DNA of 41,277 bases from an uncultured Gammaproteobacteria bacterium (GCA_913060565.1 CAJXRU010000021.1:1-41277); one strand, 5' to 3'. Shown: positions 24,816-33,165, counted from the first letter of the stretch. Notes: generated from the letters alone by a model not told the origin. Translations and numbers: made by a program.

Positions 24816-25712
24816 CTAACCAACACCGTTCACAAAGGCGATAACGTGTGGAAAATAGTCATCCACAGCCTTGGGATGAGTCAACATATTGATGTGATTA
24901 TAATCTAGCGCATTACCGTTAGCCTTACTTAAAATGGTGTGTTTGCCATGCCCCATTTCTTCGCTAAAACGTCTGACGTCTTTTGGATGACCAAGCACAG
25001 GATCTTTTAATGCAGCAATAAACCACGTGCGCGGCCAACTAATATTTTTAGCGGCGCTAGCATAATCGAACCCATCTCGCGGATCGATCCATGCCACATC
25101 GCGCACCCACAATTGCCCTTCACTAATGGATAAATAGGTTTCGTTATCACTGCCCATTTTCCACTGTTTAAATGGAAAGAACCCTTTTTTCTTCGCGAGC
25201 CAAGGGCCAAAGCGTTTCCATAAAAACTCGACTTTAAACAGACGCTCAAAGCTCCATTGCTTAATAGTGCGCTTAGTGCCAAAAAAGACCTGTGACTCAA
25301 CAGAATCCACCAACTCTGGAAAACGTATTAGCGCCGCACACATCACTACACCACCCCATGAATGTGCCATCCAGTGAATTTTAGAATGATTAGTGTGCCG
25401 TTCAAGTACCCAGCGATGACACTCAGGTAGCGTGTGGGCAATCATTTCAAATTGTCCGTGATTATTATCTTTACCAATCGGCGGTGTGCTTTGGCCACGA
25501 CCGCGTGAATCAATCACATAAACGGTATGGCCAGCACGCGCTAATGTACTTGCCAAGCCCTTGCCTGATTTTGAGTAAAAAATGCGGCCATCTTCAATAG
25601 CGCCATGAAGCATTAACACCGGCGGCAAATCTGTCGGTTGCTCAGGTGCAATTTCTCGCAGGTGAATACGATGATCATCAAAATCAATGTGGTGAGAATG
25701 TTGGACTATCAT
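24816..25712 (-). CDS. Alpha/beta hydrolase
   Basis: A 298-residue hydrolase of unknown substrate. The oxyanion segment VLMLHGAIEDG is at about 32-42 and YVIDSRGRGQS follows. The nucleophile elbow is AHSWGG, in which the usual first Gly of GxSxG is Ala. A lid-like region rich in Lys, Trp and Phe comes next. The acid is probably the Asp in ALKDPVLGHP and the base the His in DYNHINMLTHP. There is no signal peptide. The ATG at 25712 is preferred over the TTG three codons upstream; neither has a good Shine-Dalgarno. A lipase, esterase or depolymerase role is possible. It forms the right end of the block inserted before hslV. Confidence 0.85.
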   Translation of the reverse strand: MIVQHSHHIDFDDHRIHLREIAPEQPTDLPPVLMLHGAIEDGRIFYSKSGKGLASTLARAGHTVYVIDSRGRGQSTPPIGKDNNHGQFEMIAHTLPECHRWVLERHTNHSKIHWMAHSWGGVVMCAALIRFPELVDSVESQVFFGTKRTIKQWSFERLFKVEFLWKRFGPWLAKKKGFFPFKQWKMGSDNETYLSISEGQLWVRDVAWIDPRDGFDYASAAKNISWPRTWFIAALKDPVLGHPKDVRRFSEEMGHGKHTILSKANGNALDYNHINMLTHPKAVDDYFPHVIAFVNGVG

Positions 25713-25794
25713 AGTTAACAAATTTAAGCGCTTAATTAAAACAAGAGTTTAAAAGTAACCTAATCGAGAAGAATACACAAACTCATGACTTCCC

Positions 25795-25822
25795 CTTGAA
25801 TTTAGCGTACCTGTCCCCACTT
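25795..25822 (+). promoter_or_regulatory. Sigma-32 (heat-shock) type promoter of hslVU
   Basis: CTTGAA (25795-25800), a 14-bp spacer and CCCCACTT (25815-25822) match the RpoH consensus CTTGAA-N(13-15)-CCCCATNT. The predicted start near 25830 gives a 5' UTR of about 70 nt. hslVU is a classical sigma-32 operon in E. coli. Confidence 0.85.
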
Positions 25823-25835
25823 CTATTTTATGTCT

Positions 25836-25854
25836 GATTTGAAGTATTCAAATC
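25836..25854 (+). promoter_or_regulatory. Perfect stem-loop at the 5' end of the hslVU mRNA
   Basis: GATTTGAA, loop GTA and TTCAAATC form a perfect 8-bp hairpin a few nucleotides after the predicted heat-shock start. A 5' UTR hairpin stabilising the E. coli hslVU transcript has been described (from memory). A similar role here is inference. Confidence 0.6.
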
Positions 25855-25899
25855 AAAAATTTCGCGCACTCTGCGCTTATCTCATATAAAGGACAGATA

Positions 25900-26439
25900 A
25901 TGACTACGATAGTATCTGTACGCCGTGAAGGCAAAGTTGTCATCGCTGGTGATGGTCAAGTATCACTGGGTAACACAGTAATGAAAGGCAATGCACGAAA
26001 AGTGCGTCGTTTATACAACAACAAAGTATTAGCAGGATTTGCTGGCGGCACCGCCGATGCGTTTACTTTGTTTGAGCGTTTTGAAGCCAAGTTGGAAATG
26101 CACCAAGGCAACCTTACGAAAGCAGCCGTTGAATTAGCTAAAGACTGGCGTAGTGATCGCGGTTTGCGCAAACTTGAAGCCCTTTTGGCGGTTGCTGATC
26201 ACACAGCATCGTTGATCATTACAGGGAATGGCGATGTTATTCAGCCTGAAAATGATTTAATTGCCATTGGCTCGGGTGGCCCTTTTGCACAAGCAGCAGC
26301 CACTGCATTACTTGAAAATACACAATTAGATGCCAACGATATCGCTACTCGCGCTCTCACTATTGCTGGCGATATTTGTGTATTTACCAACGGCAATCAA
26401 ACTGTTGAAACCTTAGACATCGAAACAGACAAAGCGTAG
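25900..26439 (+). CDS. hslV: ATP-dependent protease proteolytic subunit HslV
   Basis: HslV forms the double-hexamer peptidase core of the HslUV (ClpQY) protease in the cytosol. The 179-residue protein begins [20 protein letters not shown], so after Met removal the catalytic N-terminal Thr is exposed. [15 protein letters not shown] and [18 protein letters not shown] are standard family segments. AAAGGA precedes the ATG by 7 nt. Nine bp separate it from hslU; the pair forms one heat-shock operon. Confidence 0.98.
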   Translation: MTTIVSVRREGKVVIAGDGQVSLGNTVMKGNARKVRRLYNNKVLAGFAGGTADAFTLFERFEAKLEMHQGNLTKAAVELAKDWRSDRGLRKLEALLAVADHTASLIITGNGDVIQPENDLIAIGSGGPFAQAAATALLENTQLDANDIATRALTIAGDICVFTNGNQTVETLDIETDKA

Positions 26440-26448
26440 GACGATACC

Positions 26449-27777
26449 ATGACACAAATGACACCAAGAGAAATTGTTTCTGAGTTAGACGCTCACATCA
26501 TTGGTCAAAGCGATGCAAAACGCGCTGTTTCTATTGCGCTACGTAATCGCTGGCGTCGTATGCAACTTAACGATGAGTTGCGTCAAGAAGTTACGCCTAA
26601 GAATATTCTAATGATCGGTCCTACCGGCGTTGGTAAAACCGAAATCGCTCGTCGTTTAGCCAAGCTTGCTAACGCCCCTTTTATTAAAGTAGAAGCAACT
26701 AAATTCACTGAAGTGGGTTATGTAGGTAAAGAAGTTGATCAAATCATTCGTGATTTAGCCGACGTTGCCCTAAACATCACTCGTGAAGAACAAATGAGTA
26801 AAGTACGTTATGCCGCTGAAGAAGCTGCTGAAGAGCGTATTTTAGATGCTTTATTACCACCAGCACGTGGCGGTTTTGAAGAAGAAGAAAAATCGGCAGA
26901 CTCTAGCACACGCCAAGTATTCCGTAAGAAATTGCGTGAAGGCAAACTAGACGATAAAGAAATCGAAATTGAAGTGGCAGCGCCGCAAGTTGGCGTTGAA
27001 ATCATGGCACCTCCAGGTATGGAAGAAATGACCAACCAACTTCAAGGCATGTTCCAAAACATGGGCAGTGCCCCTGCTAAAAAACGTAAGATGAAAATCA
27101 AAGACGCGTTCAAAGCATTGCAAGAAGAAGAAGCTGCCAAGCTTGTTAATCAAGATGATTTGAAAGAACAAGCTGTCGACATGGCAGAACAAAACGGTAT
27201 CGTATTTATCGACGAAATCGACAAAATTTGTAAACGTGGTGAAGCGTCTGGCCCCGATGTTTCTCGTGAAGGTGTACAACGTGATTTACTACCATTAATC
27301 GAAGGATGTACGGTTTCAACTAAGCACGGCATGGTAAAAACTGATCACATCTTGTTTATCACCTCTGGTGCATTCCAAGTGTCTAAGCCGTCTGATTTGA
27401 TTCCTGAACTGCAAGGTCGTTTGCCAATTCGTGTTGAGTTAAGTGCATTATCAACTGAAGATTTTGTGCGTATTTTAACAGAGCCAAACGCATCACTAAC
27501 TGAGCAACACAGAGCGTTGTTAGCGACGGAAGGTGTTGATATTGAATTTACGGATTGTGGTATTCAGCGTATTGCGGAATCTGCATGGCAAGTAAATGAG
27601 CGTACTGAAAACATCGGCGCGCGTCGTCTGCACACTGTTCTAGAGCGTCTAATGGAAGAACTTTCTTACCATGCATCAGATCGCACTGGCGAGTCAGTAA
27701 TAATCGACGCAGCTTACGTTGATAAATACTTAGACGATTTAGTTCAGAATGAAGATTTGAGCCAGTTTATTCTTTAA
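26449..27777 (+). CDS. hslU: ATP-dependent protease ATPase subunit HslU
   Basis: This AAA+ unfoldase feeds substrates to HslV. The 442-residue protein has Walker [10 protein letters not shown] (57-65), the pore motif GYVG (about 90-93) in [12 protein letters not shown], and a charged intermediate domain (about 110-240). Walker B is VFIDEIDKI, sensor/arginine-finger segments include [13 protein letters not shown], and the C-terminus is EDLSQFIL, which docks into HslV. Length equals E. coli HslU (443). It is the last gene of the operon, ended by a strong terminator. Confidence 0.98.
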   Translation: MTQMTPREIVSELDAHIIGQSDAKRAVSIALRNRWRRMQLNDELRQEVTPKNILMIGPTGVGKTEIARRLAKLANAPFIKVEATKFTEVGYVGKEVDQIIRDLADVALNITREEQMSKVRYAAEEAAEERILDALLPPARGGFEEEEKSADSSTRQVFRKKLREGKLDDKEIEIEVAAPQVGVEIMAPPGMEEMTNQLQGMFQNMGSAPAKKRKMKIKDAFKALQEEEAAKLVNQDDLKEQAVDMAEQNGIVFIDEIDKICKRGEASGPDVSREGVQRDLLPLIEGCTVSTKHGMVKTDHILFITSGAFQVSKPSDLIPELQGRLPIRVELSALSTEDFVRILTEPNASLTEQHRALLATEGVDIEFTDCGIQRIAESAWQVNERTENIGARRLHTVLERLMEELSYHASDRTGESVIIDAAYVDKYLDDLVQNEDLSQFIL

Positions 27778-27796
27778 TTAATACACTGCATACAAG

Positions 27797-27829
27797 AGCC
27801 GTTTAATCATTTGATTAAACGGCTTTTTT
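27797..27829 (+). terminator. Rho-independent terminator of hslVU
   Basis: AGCCGTTTAATCA, loop TT and TGATTAAACGGCT form a perfect 13-bp stem followed by TTTTTT, 20 bp after the hslU stop. Confidence 0.92.
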
Positions 27830-27846
27830 ATTTTTATAATTTAGTA

Positions 27847-28157
27847 GGGTCTGTTGATCTTTGTGGTTCAAATTTTGTTCAATCTAAAAGGATTTTGGGT
27901 AAGGCATGAGGATTGATGCTGGGTTTACCCCAGTGAATGACGAATAACGCTGCACAAAATACTTTTAGGTGAATCCTACGGACAGCATTTGTTTGTTATT
28001 TCTACGGCGTTATCGCCTATTCGTGTATTGCTACATGGATGTAGCTCATTAGGATAATGCAGGAGCTATTATCGAGCCAGCTACACCACATAGGCTCTGC
28101 CTTGTAGAACCCCCAAACAAATTGCTGCAAAAATGAACTTAAAAGTTCAACAGACCC
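27847..28157. mobile_element. MITE-like element, 311 bp, with 16-bp terminal inverted repeats
   Basis: The left end GGGTCTGTTGATCTTT and the reverse complement of the right end GGGTCTGTTGAACTTT match at 15 of 16 bases. Both ends are flanked by TA (27845-27846 and 28158-28159), the target duplication typical of IS630/Tc1-mariner-type transposition. The 311 bp in between has no credible transposase ORF, so this is a non-autonomous element. It fills most of the 417-bp gap between hslU and the next gene; its right end lies 38 bp before that gene's start and may supply or disrupt its promoter. Confidence 0.8.
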
Positions 28158-28194
28158 TAATACTACGAAAATAAAACAAGAATCAGGCAGCGGA

Positions 28195-29196
28195 ATGTAT
28201 AAGCAAGTCAGCATATTTATCACGCTATTGTGTTTATCAATCACAGTTAACGCTCAACACTTAGCGCAAAATCAATACGTTAAAGACCAAGTTATAGTCA
28301 CATTCGACTTAAAGCAAAAAGTTGATGGGTTAGATTTTGAAGTAAACTATATTTATCAACCCATTGAAAGTGACTTAAAAGTCTACATTGGCAAGAAGTT
28401 ATTTGACGGTGAGCATTGCCCACCCGAAGGCTACACCACCAAATTAACCCAAGATATCGCTGTTTATAGAGATGAAAAATTAATCTGGAAAGGTAGCGGT
28501 TACTTTGATTCTTTACGTTTTTCATCTGACGGAAAAACATTCAAAGTTTTTCGCCATTTCCATAATAAAAGTCAGAGAATTATCATTAATGATTTAGTCA
28601 CCATACATGAAAATAGGTATGCGCATTACGAAGAGGGTTACGTTCCGGACGACCAAGAATCTCGCCCTTGTTTCTTGAACTACGAAGGATTTGATGAGCA
28701 TCTCATTTCAAATTCAGGGACACACTCTCTTTCATTTTTTATACACGACGGACTAGAAACACCATTTTCTATTTGTACGATAAAAAAGCAAGAAAGTGGC
28801 TTAGTTTGTCAAGAAGTTAAACCCGACTGGACAAATCAAAATGCTTTTTTCAAAGCACAAATTGTCAGTGAGAATGAAGTATATGTGCTGTATGAACATA
28901 TGCTAACAAGACAAAGCCCTAGTAAGACATTTTGGAATACAAAATTTTCAGATAAATTTCATGAAAAATTCAACAATTTTTTTGTCTATAAAAACCTTCT
29001 CATTGTAAACGGAATGAATGACATAGCTGTTTTTGATAAAAGTAATGGGCAGATACTTTGGCAACGCTCAAGACGAGGTGAAGAAAAAGTCTTACAGACA
29101 TTTGATTCAGTATTTGCTAAAAATAATCAACTCATATTCCAGCTTGAAGGCACCACTATCCACGGCGCGCAAAGCTTAAGTCAGTTCATAGAGTAA
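28195..29196 (+). CDS. Secreted protein of unknown function, paralogue 1
   Basis: A 333-residue protein with a signal peptide (YKQVSIFITLLCLSITVNA). The mature part is beta-rich, with several cysteines (EHCPPEGY, RPCFLNY, SICTIK, LVCQEV). It ends in a propeller-like blade, FFVYKNLLIVNG...IAVFDKSNGQILWQRSRR, that resembles PQQ or WD-type repeats. The C-terminal end, SLSQFIE, parallels the next gene's SIEQYLE, and the overall order of motifs is shared (KLIWKGSGYFD versus TLWHGKGIFD; SSDGKTFKVFRHF versus SPNGKTLWLTRRF). I recognise no named family. GCGGA precedes the ATG. Base composition is lower in GC than hslU. Confidence 0.7.
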   Translation: MYKQVSIFITLLCLSITVNAQHLAQNQYVKDQVIVTFDLKQKVDGLDFEVNYIYQPIESDLKVYIGKKLFDGEHCPPEGYTTKLTQDIAVYRDEKLIWKGSGYFDSLRFSSDGKTFKVFRHFHNKSQRIIINDLVTIHENRYAHYEEGYVPDDQESRPCFLNYEGFDEHLISNSGTHSLSFFIHDGLETPFSICTIKKQESGLVCQEVKPDWTNQNAFFKAQIVSENEVYVLYEHMLTRQSPSKTFWNTKFSDKFHEKFNNFFVYKNLLIVNGMNDIAVFDKSNGQILWQRSRRGEEKVLQTFDSVFAKNNQLIFQLEGTTIHGAQSLSQFIE

Positions 29197-29276
29197 CTAC
29201 AGCGAGATAAAAAGAAGGCTTTATCCATCGATACAGATGATTTACTATTCTCGCTACATTGACCACGGATGACCAA

Positions 29277-30272
29277 ATGCGTACTTTTCAATTCATCACT
29301 ATTGTTTCACTATTTCTAATATCGATGCTTAGCAATTCATCAAGTGCGAGTGTCTATGACCAAGTGAGCTATAAGTCTGGTAAAACTAAGGTTGTTTCAG
29401 GAATATCACATCGCGCCAATAACTATTATAAGCACCTTCAAACTGGTATTACTGTTTATGCATTAGCAACTGAATACGAAGCAAACAACCCATCAATCCC
29501 TGAGTTTTGTTCAATCGATGCAAGTTATTATTATGAACTCACCGTTACATTTAAAAATGAAACTTTGTGGCATGGTAAGGGAATTTTTGACGAACCTGTT
29601 TTTTCACCAAACGGGAAAACGCTATGGTTAACTAGACGTTTTGATCACATAATTCAACATACAGTCATTACAAATGGTATTGTTAAAAGCATTTCTGAAC
29701 CTATAAAATCATCTTTTTCAGACAAAGAAAGCCACAAAGATAATTTAACAACAGAACACAGTTGCCCTTCATCAAATCGTGAAAATGTCAGAAAAATTTC
29801 TAATAGCGGTAAGCAGCAACTACATCTAGTCAAAAATGGCTATATTCGAAAAATCCATAGGTGCGACGATATATCTTACACCGTTAATGATAAATGTACT
29901 GACTTAGAACTAATTTCTACGCCTGTTGATATCGAGTTGGGCGAGTCTCAGCAAATATTTGTACTTTCAAACGCTCAAGTAGCAAGGTTCGACGATCAAG
30001 TTCTACAGTGGAGTAAATCCCTCAAAGATTTTACATACCAAGGGAATGCTCAGCTAACGTCGTATCGCAACTTACTGCTAGTAACAAGCAGAAATAAACT
30101 TCATTTGTACAACAAAAACAATGGCGAATTGCTTTACCAACGAACAAGGAAGGCTGACAATCAATTATTTGAGCCGTTTTTCGACGTATTTTTTAGTCGT
30201 AAATATTTAATTTTTCCGTTCTTCACTCACAACGAATTCGGTCGCGTTAGCATTGAGCAATACCTCGAGTGA
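29277..30272 (+). CDS. Secreted protein of unknown function, paralogue 2
   Basis: A 331-residue protein with a signal peptide (RTFQFITIVSLFLISMLSNSSSA). It shares the plan of the preceding gene: Cys-containing N-terminal half, TLWHGKGIFDEPVFSPNGKTLW, and a C-terminal blade-like piece LLLVTSRNKLHLYNKNNGELLYQRTRK ending in SIEQYLE. The two are diverged tandem duplicates. The ATG at 29277 is chosen because the signal peptide starts there; a TTG 18 bp upstream is less likely. It ends 5 bp before the DUF971 ATG. The function is unknown; a periplasmic or extracellular propeller fold is inferred from the NGELLYQ/NGQILWQ repeats only. Confidence 0.7.
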   Translation: MRTFQFITIVSLFLISMLSNSSSASVYDQVSYKSGKTKVVSGISHRANNYYKHLQTGITVYALATEYEANNPSIPEFCSIDASYYYELTVTFKNETLWHGKGIFDEPVFSPNGKTLWLTRRFDHIIQHTVITNGIVKSISEPIKSSFSDKESHKDNLTTEHSCPSSNRENVRKISNSGKQQLHLVKNGYIRKIHRCDDISYTVNDKCTDLELISTPVDIELGESQQIFVLSNAQVARFDDQVLQWSKSLKDFTYQGNAQLTSYRNLLLVTSRNKLHLYNKNNGELLYQRTRKADNQLFEPFFDVFFSRKYLIFPFFTHNEFGRVSIEQYLE

Positions 30273-30277
30273 CAATA

Positions 30278-30649
30278 ATGAAAATAACAGCAATCAAACA
30301 GCACTGTTTTTCTTATTTGCTAGAAGTTCATTTTAGCGATGGTTATCGCCAGCTTATTGGCTATGAGATGTTACGTGTTTATTCCCCTAACGCCACAGTT
30401 GTTCCGCAAGGTCTTAACAAACCGCCACTAGTGACAGCTAAGGCGTATGTGAAGATATTTAAATCTCAATTTAATGAGAGTCAGTTAGATATTTTATTTG
30501 ACGATGGACACCAAAGTGGTAGTTACAGTGCAGGCTATTTACGGCATATTTGTGAAGAACAAGATCTGTTATGGTCAGACTATTTGGCGCGCGTTAGCTA
30601 CGCCAAACAATTAAAAGATAATGCAATATCGCTAACGATTAGCGATTAG
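30278..30649 (+). CDS. DUF971 protein (gamma-butyrobetaine hydroxylase N-terminal-like)
   Basis: A 123-residue protein consisting of one DUF971 domain. Visible features are the central IGYEMLRVYSPNATV and the late FDDGHQSGSYSAGYLRHICEE, the latter resembling the substrate-gate segment HxSGIYS(W/Y)xYL of the family. Members bind zinc in eukaryotic BBOX/TMLH enzymes and are linked to Fe-S or iron handling in bacteria; here the role is unknown. In many gammaproteobacteria this gene follows hslU directly. In this window two secreted-protein genes and a MITE lie between. The ATG at 30278 is preferred over a GTG three codons upstream. Convergent with msrQ, with 3 bp between stop codons. Confidence 0.82.
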   Translation: MKITAIKQHCFSYLLEVHFSDGYRQLIGYEMLRVYSPNATVVPQGLNKPPLVTAKAYVKIFKSQFNESQLDILFDDGHQSGSYSAGYLRHICEEQDLLWSDYLARVSYAKQLKDNAISLTISD

Positions 30650-30657
30650 CGATTAGC
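30637..30657. repeat. Three tandem GATTAGC heptamers at convergent gene ends
   Basis: Three perfect copies of GATTAGC span the last codons and stop of the DUF971 gene and the stop of msrQ. Copy-number slippage would change only the C-terminal one or two residues. Confidence 0.85.
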
Positions 30658-31252
30658 GCGAGAATATCCGTTTTAACTGATCTTTTCTCGCCCATAACAA
30701 CAATGCCGTTAGTGCAATATAAATACTCGGTTCAATAATTTCAGATTTCACCGACCAAATAAAATGTAGCGGCACTAACAACGCCACCACATAGACGCTG
30801 TTATGAAGTTTTTGCCAACGTTTACCCATGTTGCGTTTAATCGAATTAAGCGATGTTATTGCTAGTGCAAACAGTAATAAATAGGCGAGCATACCCACTA
30901 AGATATAAGGTCGCTTAACGGTTTCAGTGAAAAAAAGCGACCATTCAAATAACAAATCTAAACTAATAAATGCTGCTAAATGCAATGTCGCATAGGCAAA
31001 CACATAAAGGCCTATTAAGCGCCTAGTTTGCACAAGCACGCCTTGTTTAAAGCGTTTAGCAATGGGCGAAATACATAGCATGATAAGTAACGTATTAAGC
31101 GCGCCAATACCTGTGTAATGAATAATATATTGTACCGGATCACCACCGGCTTCATCAGTCATTACTGCAAGCACTAAATATACGATGGGTACCAAGGCAG
31201 CCCAATGCATAAAAGCTTTTAATAAAAATAAATGTTTGTTTGTTAAGCGCAT
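30653..31252 (-). CDS. msrQ: Methionine sulfoxide reductase heme-binding subunit MsrQ
   Basis: This 199-residue inner-membrane cytochrome b passes electrons from the respiratory chain to periplasmic MsrP. It belongs to the ferric-reductase-like transmembrane family: about six hydrophobic helices with histidines in LHLAAF, KLHNSVY and PLHFIW that can ligate heme. It starts 10 bp after msrP on the same strand. The MsrPQ pair repairs oxidised methionines of envelope proteins, which fits the nearby Cpx envelope-stress genes. Confidence 0.93.
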   Translation of the reverse strand: MRLTNKHLFLLKAFMHWAALVPIVYLVLAVMTDEAGGDPVQYIIHYTGIGALNTLLIMLCISPIAKRFKQGVLVQTRRLIGLYVFAYATLHLAAFISLDLLFEWSLFFTETVKRPYILVGMLAYLLLFALAITSLNSIKRNMGKRWQKLHNSVYVVALLVPLHFIWSVKSEIIEPSIYIALTALLLWARKDQLKRIFSR

Positions 31253-31262
31253 AAATAACTAC

Positions 31263-32294
31263 TTAAAAATTCTTTCTTAAATCTAAACCACGATACAAGT
31301 CTGCCACTTGATCGCCATAACCATTAAACGGCAATGTCGGAATACGTTTTGCCGAGAATAAACCACCTTCTGCAATACGACGCTCACTTGCTTGTGACCA
31401 ACGAGGATGATCAACACCAGGGTTCACATTGGCGTAAAAACCGTATTCATTGGCAGCTAATTGATTCCAACTTGTTGGCGGTCGCTGACTGGTGACACGA
31501 ATTCGAACCACTGATTTGATGCTTTTAAATCCGTATTTCCACGGTACAACTAAACGAATTGGTGCACCATTTTGAGGTGGCAATGATTTTCCATACAATC
31601 CAACCGCCATAAACGTAAGGTCATTCATCGCCTCTGCGATAGTTAAACCTTCAACGTAAGGGTAGTGAATACCACCACCTAAGAAGCGATTTTTCTGTCC
31701 CGGCATTTGCTCAGGATCATGCAAGGTTTCAAACGCAACGTATTTGCCTTTGCTGGTTACCCCTGCACGCTTTAACAACGTTGCTAGTGGAAAGCCCAAC
31801 CAAGGAATCACCATTGACCAAGCTTCAACACAACGCATGCGATAGGTACGTTGTTCTAGCTCCATTAGCTTAGTAAAGTCGTCATAGCCCAATGTAATTG
31901 GACGCTCAACTTCGCCATCTATCACCAATGACCACGGCTCTACTTGAAACTCTTGCGAATTTTGAGCGGGTGCTTTTTTACTGGTTCCAAACTCATAAAA
32001 ATTATTATGAGTTGTTACCTTATTGTATGGCGTCACTATTTCATCGTTGGCGTAATTCGTATCTTTAGTAAATGCTAGCGGCTGCGTAACAAAATTTTTC
32101 TTTTCTTTATCCTTGCTAAAAAGATCAAAAATATCAGCTTGCGCAGCACTTGGCATGCTCGCACCAACAGCGCCTAAACCCAGCGCTTTAACAATATTGC
32201 GACGATCTTTAAACACAGCTTCAGGTGTGACTTCTGAGTCGTTAATATGCCACGGAATTTTGCGCAGTAACCCTTTGGTAAATTTATTAGACAC
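31263..32294 (-). CDS. msrP: Periplasmic methionine sulfoxide reductase, molybdoenzyme MsrP
   Basis: MsrP reduces methionine sulfoxide in oxidised periplasmic proteins using a molybdenum-molybdopterin cofactor. The 343-residue precursor has a Tat signal: twin arginine at 31-32 ([12 protein letters not shown]) and a likely cleavage after AQA (53). The Mo ligand is Cys155 in MRCVEAW, and [20 protein letters not shown] is a family signature. I chose a GTG start at 32294 because GGAGC lies 6 nt upstream and the resulting N-terminus resembles other MsrP proteins. A TTG-started extension to 32351 has no support. Export is therefore by Tat, folded with cofactor. Confidence 0.93.
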   Translation of the reverse strand: MSNKFTKGLLRKIPWHINDSEVTPEAVFKDRRNIVKALGLGAVGASMPSAAQADIFDLFSKDKEKKNFVTQPLAFTKDTNYANDEIVTPYNKVTTHNNFYEFGTSKKAPAQNSQEFQVEPWSLVIDGEVERPITLGYDDFTKLMELEQRTYRMRCVEAWSMVIPWLGFPLATLLKRAGVTSKGKYVAFETLHDPEQMPGQKNRFLGGGIHYPYVEGLTIAEAMNDLTFMAVGLYGKSLPPQNGAPIRLVVPWKYGFKSIKSVVRIRVTSQRPPTSWNQLAANEYGFYANVNPGVDHPRWSQASERRIAEGGLFSAKRIPTLPFNGYGDQVADLYRGLDLRKNF

Positions 32295-32451
32295 TGTGTT
32301 GCTCCAAGAAAAAGATTTCACGTAATGATTAATTGATAAGACAGCGAGCAAGGGAAAAAAATTTCCTCAGTCTCCATTAAACAGCTATTTATTTACTTTA
32401 ATTACGCCAATCAATGAATAACGATCACTTATTTACGCTGTATTTTGGGCT

Positions 32452-32482
32452 AAAAATAAAAAAGCCGACAAAGATGTCGGCT
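32452..32482 (-). terminator. Terminator of the Spy/CpxP-like gene
   Basis: On the minus strand AGCCGACA, loop TCTT and TGTCGGCT form a perfect 8-bp stem followed by TTTTTTATTTTT, 35 bp after the stop codon. Confidence 0.88.
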
Positions 32483-32517
32483 AATTTCATAATGCGTCAG
32501 TACAACTTAAATGATGA

Positions 32518-33015
32518 TTACTCACCATCATGGTCATGGCTGTGCTTCATGCGTTTTTTCATACGCTTTTTCATTTTGTGCTTTTTCTTATCCATCATGG
32601 CTAAGTACTGTTCGCGTTGCTCTTCGTTGAGCACTTGATAGATTGAATGCTTAAGCTTCATTTTTGAAATCTTGCGCTCTGCATGTTTATCAGCGCGGTC
32701 GGCCATTTTTGCACGTACTGCTGCTTCATCAAATTCTGGCGCATTCATCAATGCGACATAATCAGCCTTCATTTGCTTGCGCTTAGCTTTCATGGCGTCT
32801 TTATCAAACTCAGGACGTTGCTGTTTATGTGCATCGACTAACGCTTGAATTTTCGTTGTTTGCGCTTCTGTCAGTTCTAATTTTTTAGCCATACGCTCCA
32901 TTTTAAAGCCATGTCCTGCGAAGTGACGCTCGCCAGAACCCATTGCCATAGCGCCGCCAATAACGAGAGAGCTTGATAACGCTAATGTCGCCAAAATTTT
33001 TGTTGCTGTTTTCAT
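32518..33015 (-). CDS. cpxP: Spy/CpxP family periplasmic chaperone
   Basis: A 165-residue protein with a signal peptide (KTATKILATLALSSSLVIGGAMA) and two LTxxQ-type motifs (LELTEAQTTKIQ at about 47-58 and LNEEQREQY near 140). These define the Spy/CpxP fold, a cradle-shaped helical dimer. CpxP inhibits the sensor CpxA until titrated by misfolded envelope proteins. The tail is Lys- and Met-rich and ends HSHDHDGE, a possible metal-binding extension. AGGA lies 7-8 nt before the ATG. It is divergent from cpxR with CpxR boxes in between, as in E. coli. Confidence 0.85.
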   Translation of the reverse strand: MKTATKILATLALSSSLVIGGAMAMGSGERHFAGHGFKMERMAKKLELTEAQTTKIQALVDAHKQQRPEFDKDAMKAKRKQMKADYVALMNAPEFDEAAVRAKMADRADKHAERKISKMKLKHSIYQVLNEEQREQYLAMMDKKKHKMKKRMKKRMKHSHDHDGE

Positions 33016-33063
33016 ATCGATGTCCTTTTGTTTTAGTTCGAAATCTATACTAGCGGCCCCCAT

Positions 33064-33099
33064 GTAAAGCAGTGAATATTTAGTGTAAAACTGTGTAAA
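33064..33099. promoter_or_regulatory. CpxR binding boxes between cpxP and cpxR
   Basis: GTAAA-ACTGT-GTAAA (33085-33099) is a perfect match to the CpxR consensus GTAAA-N5-GTAAA. A third GTAAA (33064-33068) lies 21 bp upstream, two helical turns away. The site sits about 50-70 bp from both start codons and should mediate autoregulation of cpxRA and induction of cpxP. Confidence 0.88.
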
Positions 33100-33165
33100 G
33101 TAAGTGTGTTTCTTATTCACACTCGTTAGAATTCCAATCATAGATGCATCTTACTAAGGCTTGCC

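Noticed and set aside
24816-25712. Hydrolase considered as part of the hipBA toxin system
   Set aside because: It is on the opposite strand, beyond the Xre gene and its promoter region, and has no shared operator; only proximity links them.
26947-27279. 110-codon minus-strand ORF inside hslU
   Set aside because: Shadow of the hslU reading frame; composition (Phe- and His-rich) is that of a complementary frame.
28017-28244. 75-codon antisense ORF over the MITE and the first paralogue start
   Set aside because: Lies across the mobile-element boundary, without a ribosome-binding site or recognisable features.
30637-30657. Tandem heptamers considered as a CRISPR or att site
   Set aside because: Repeats are 7 bp without spacers and there are no cas or integrase genes; simple tandem duplication.
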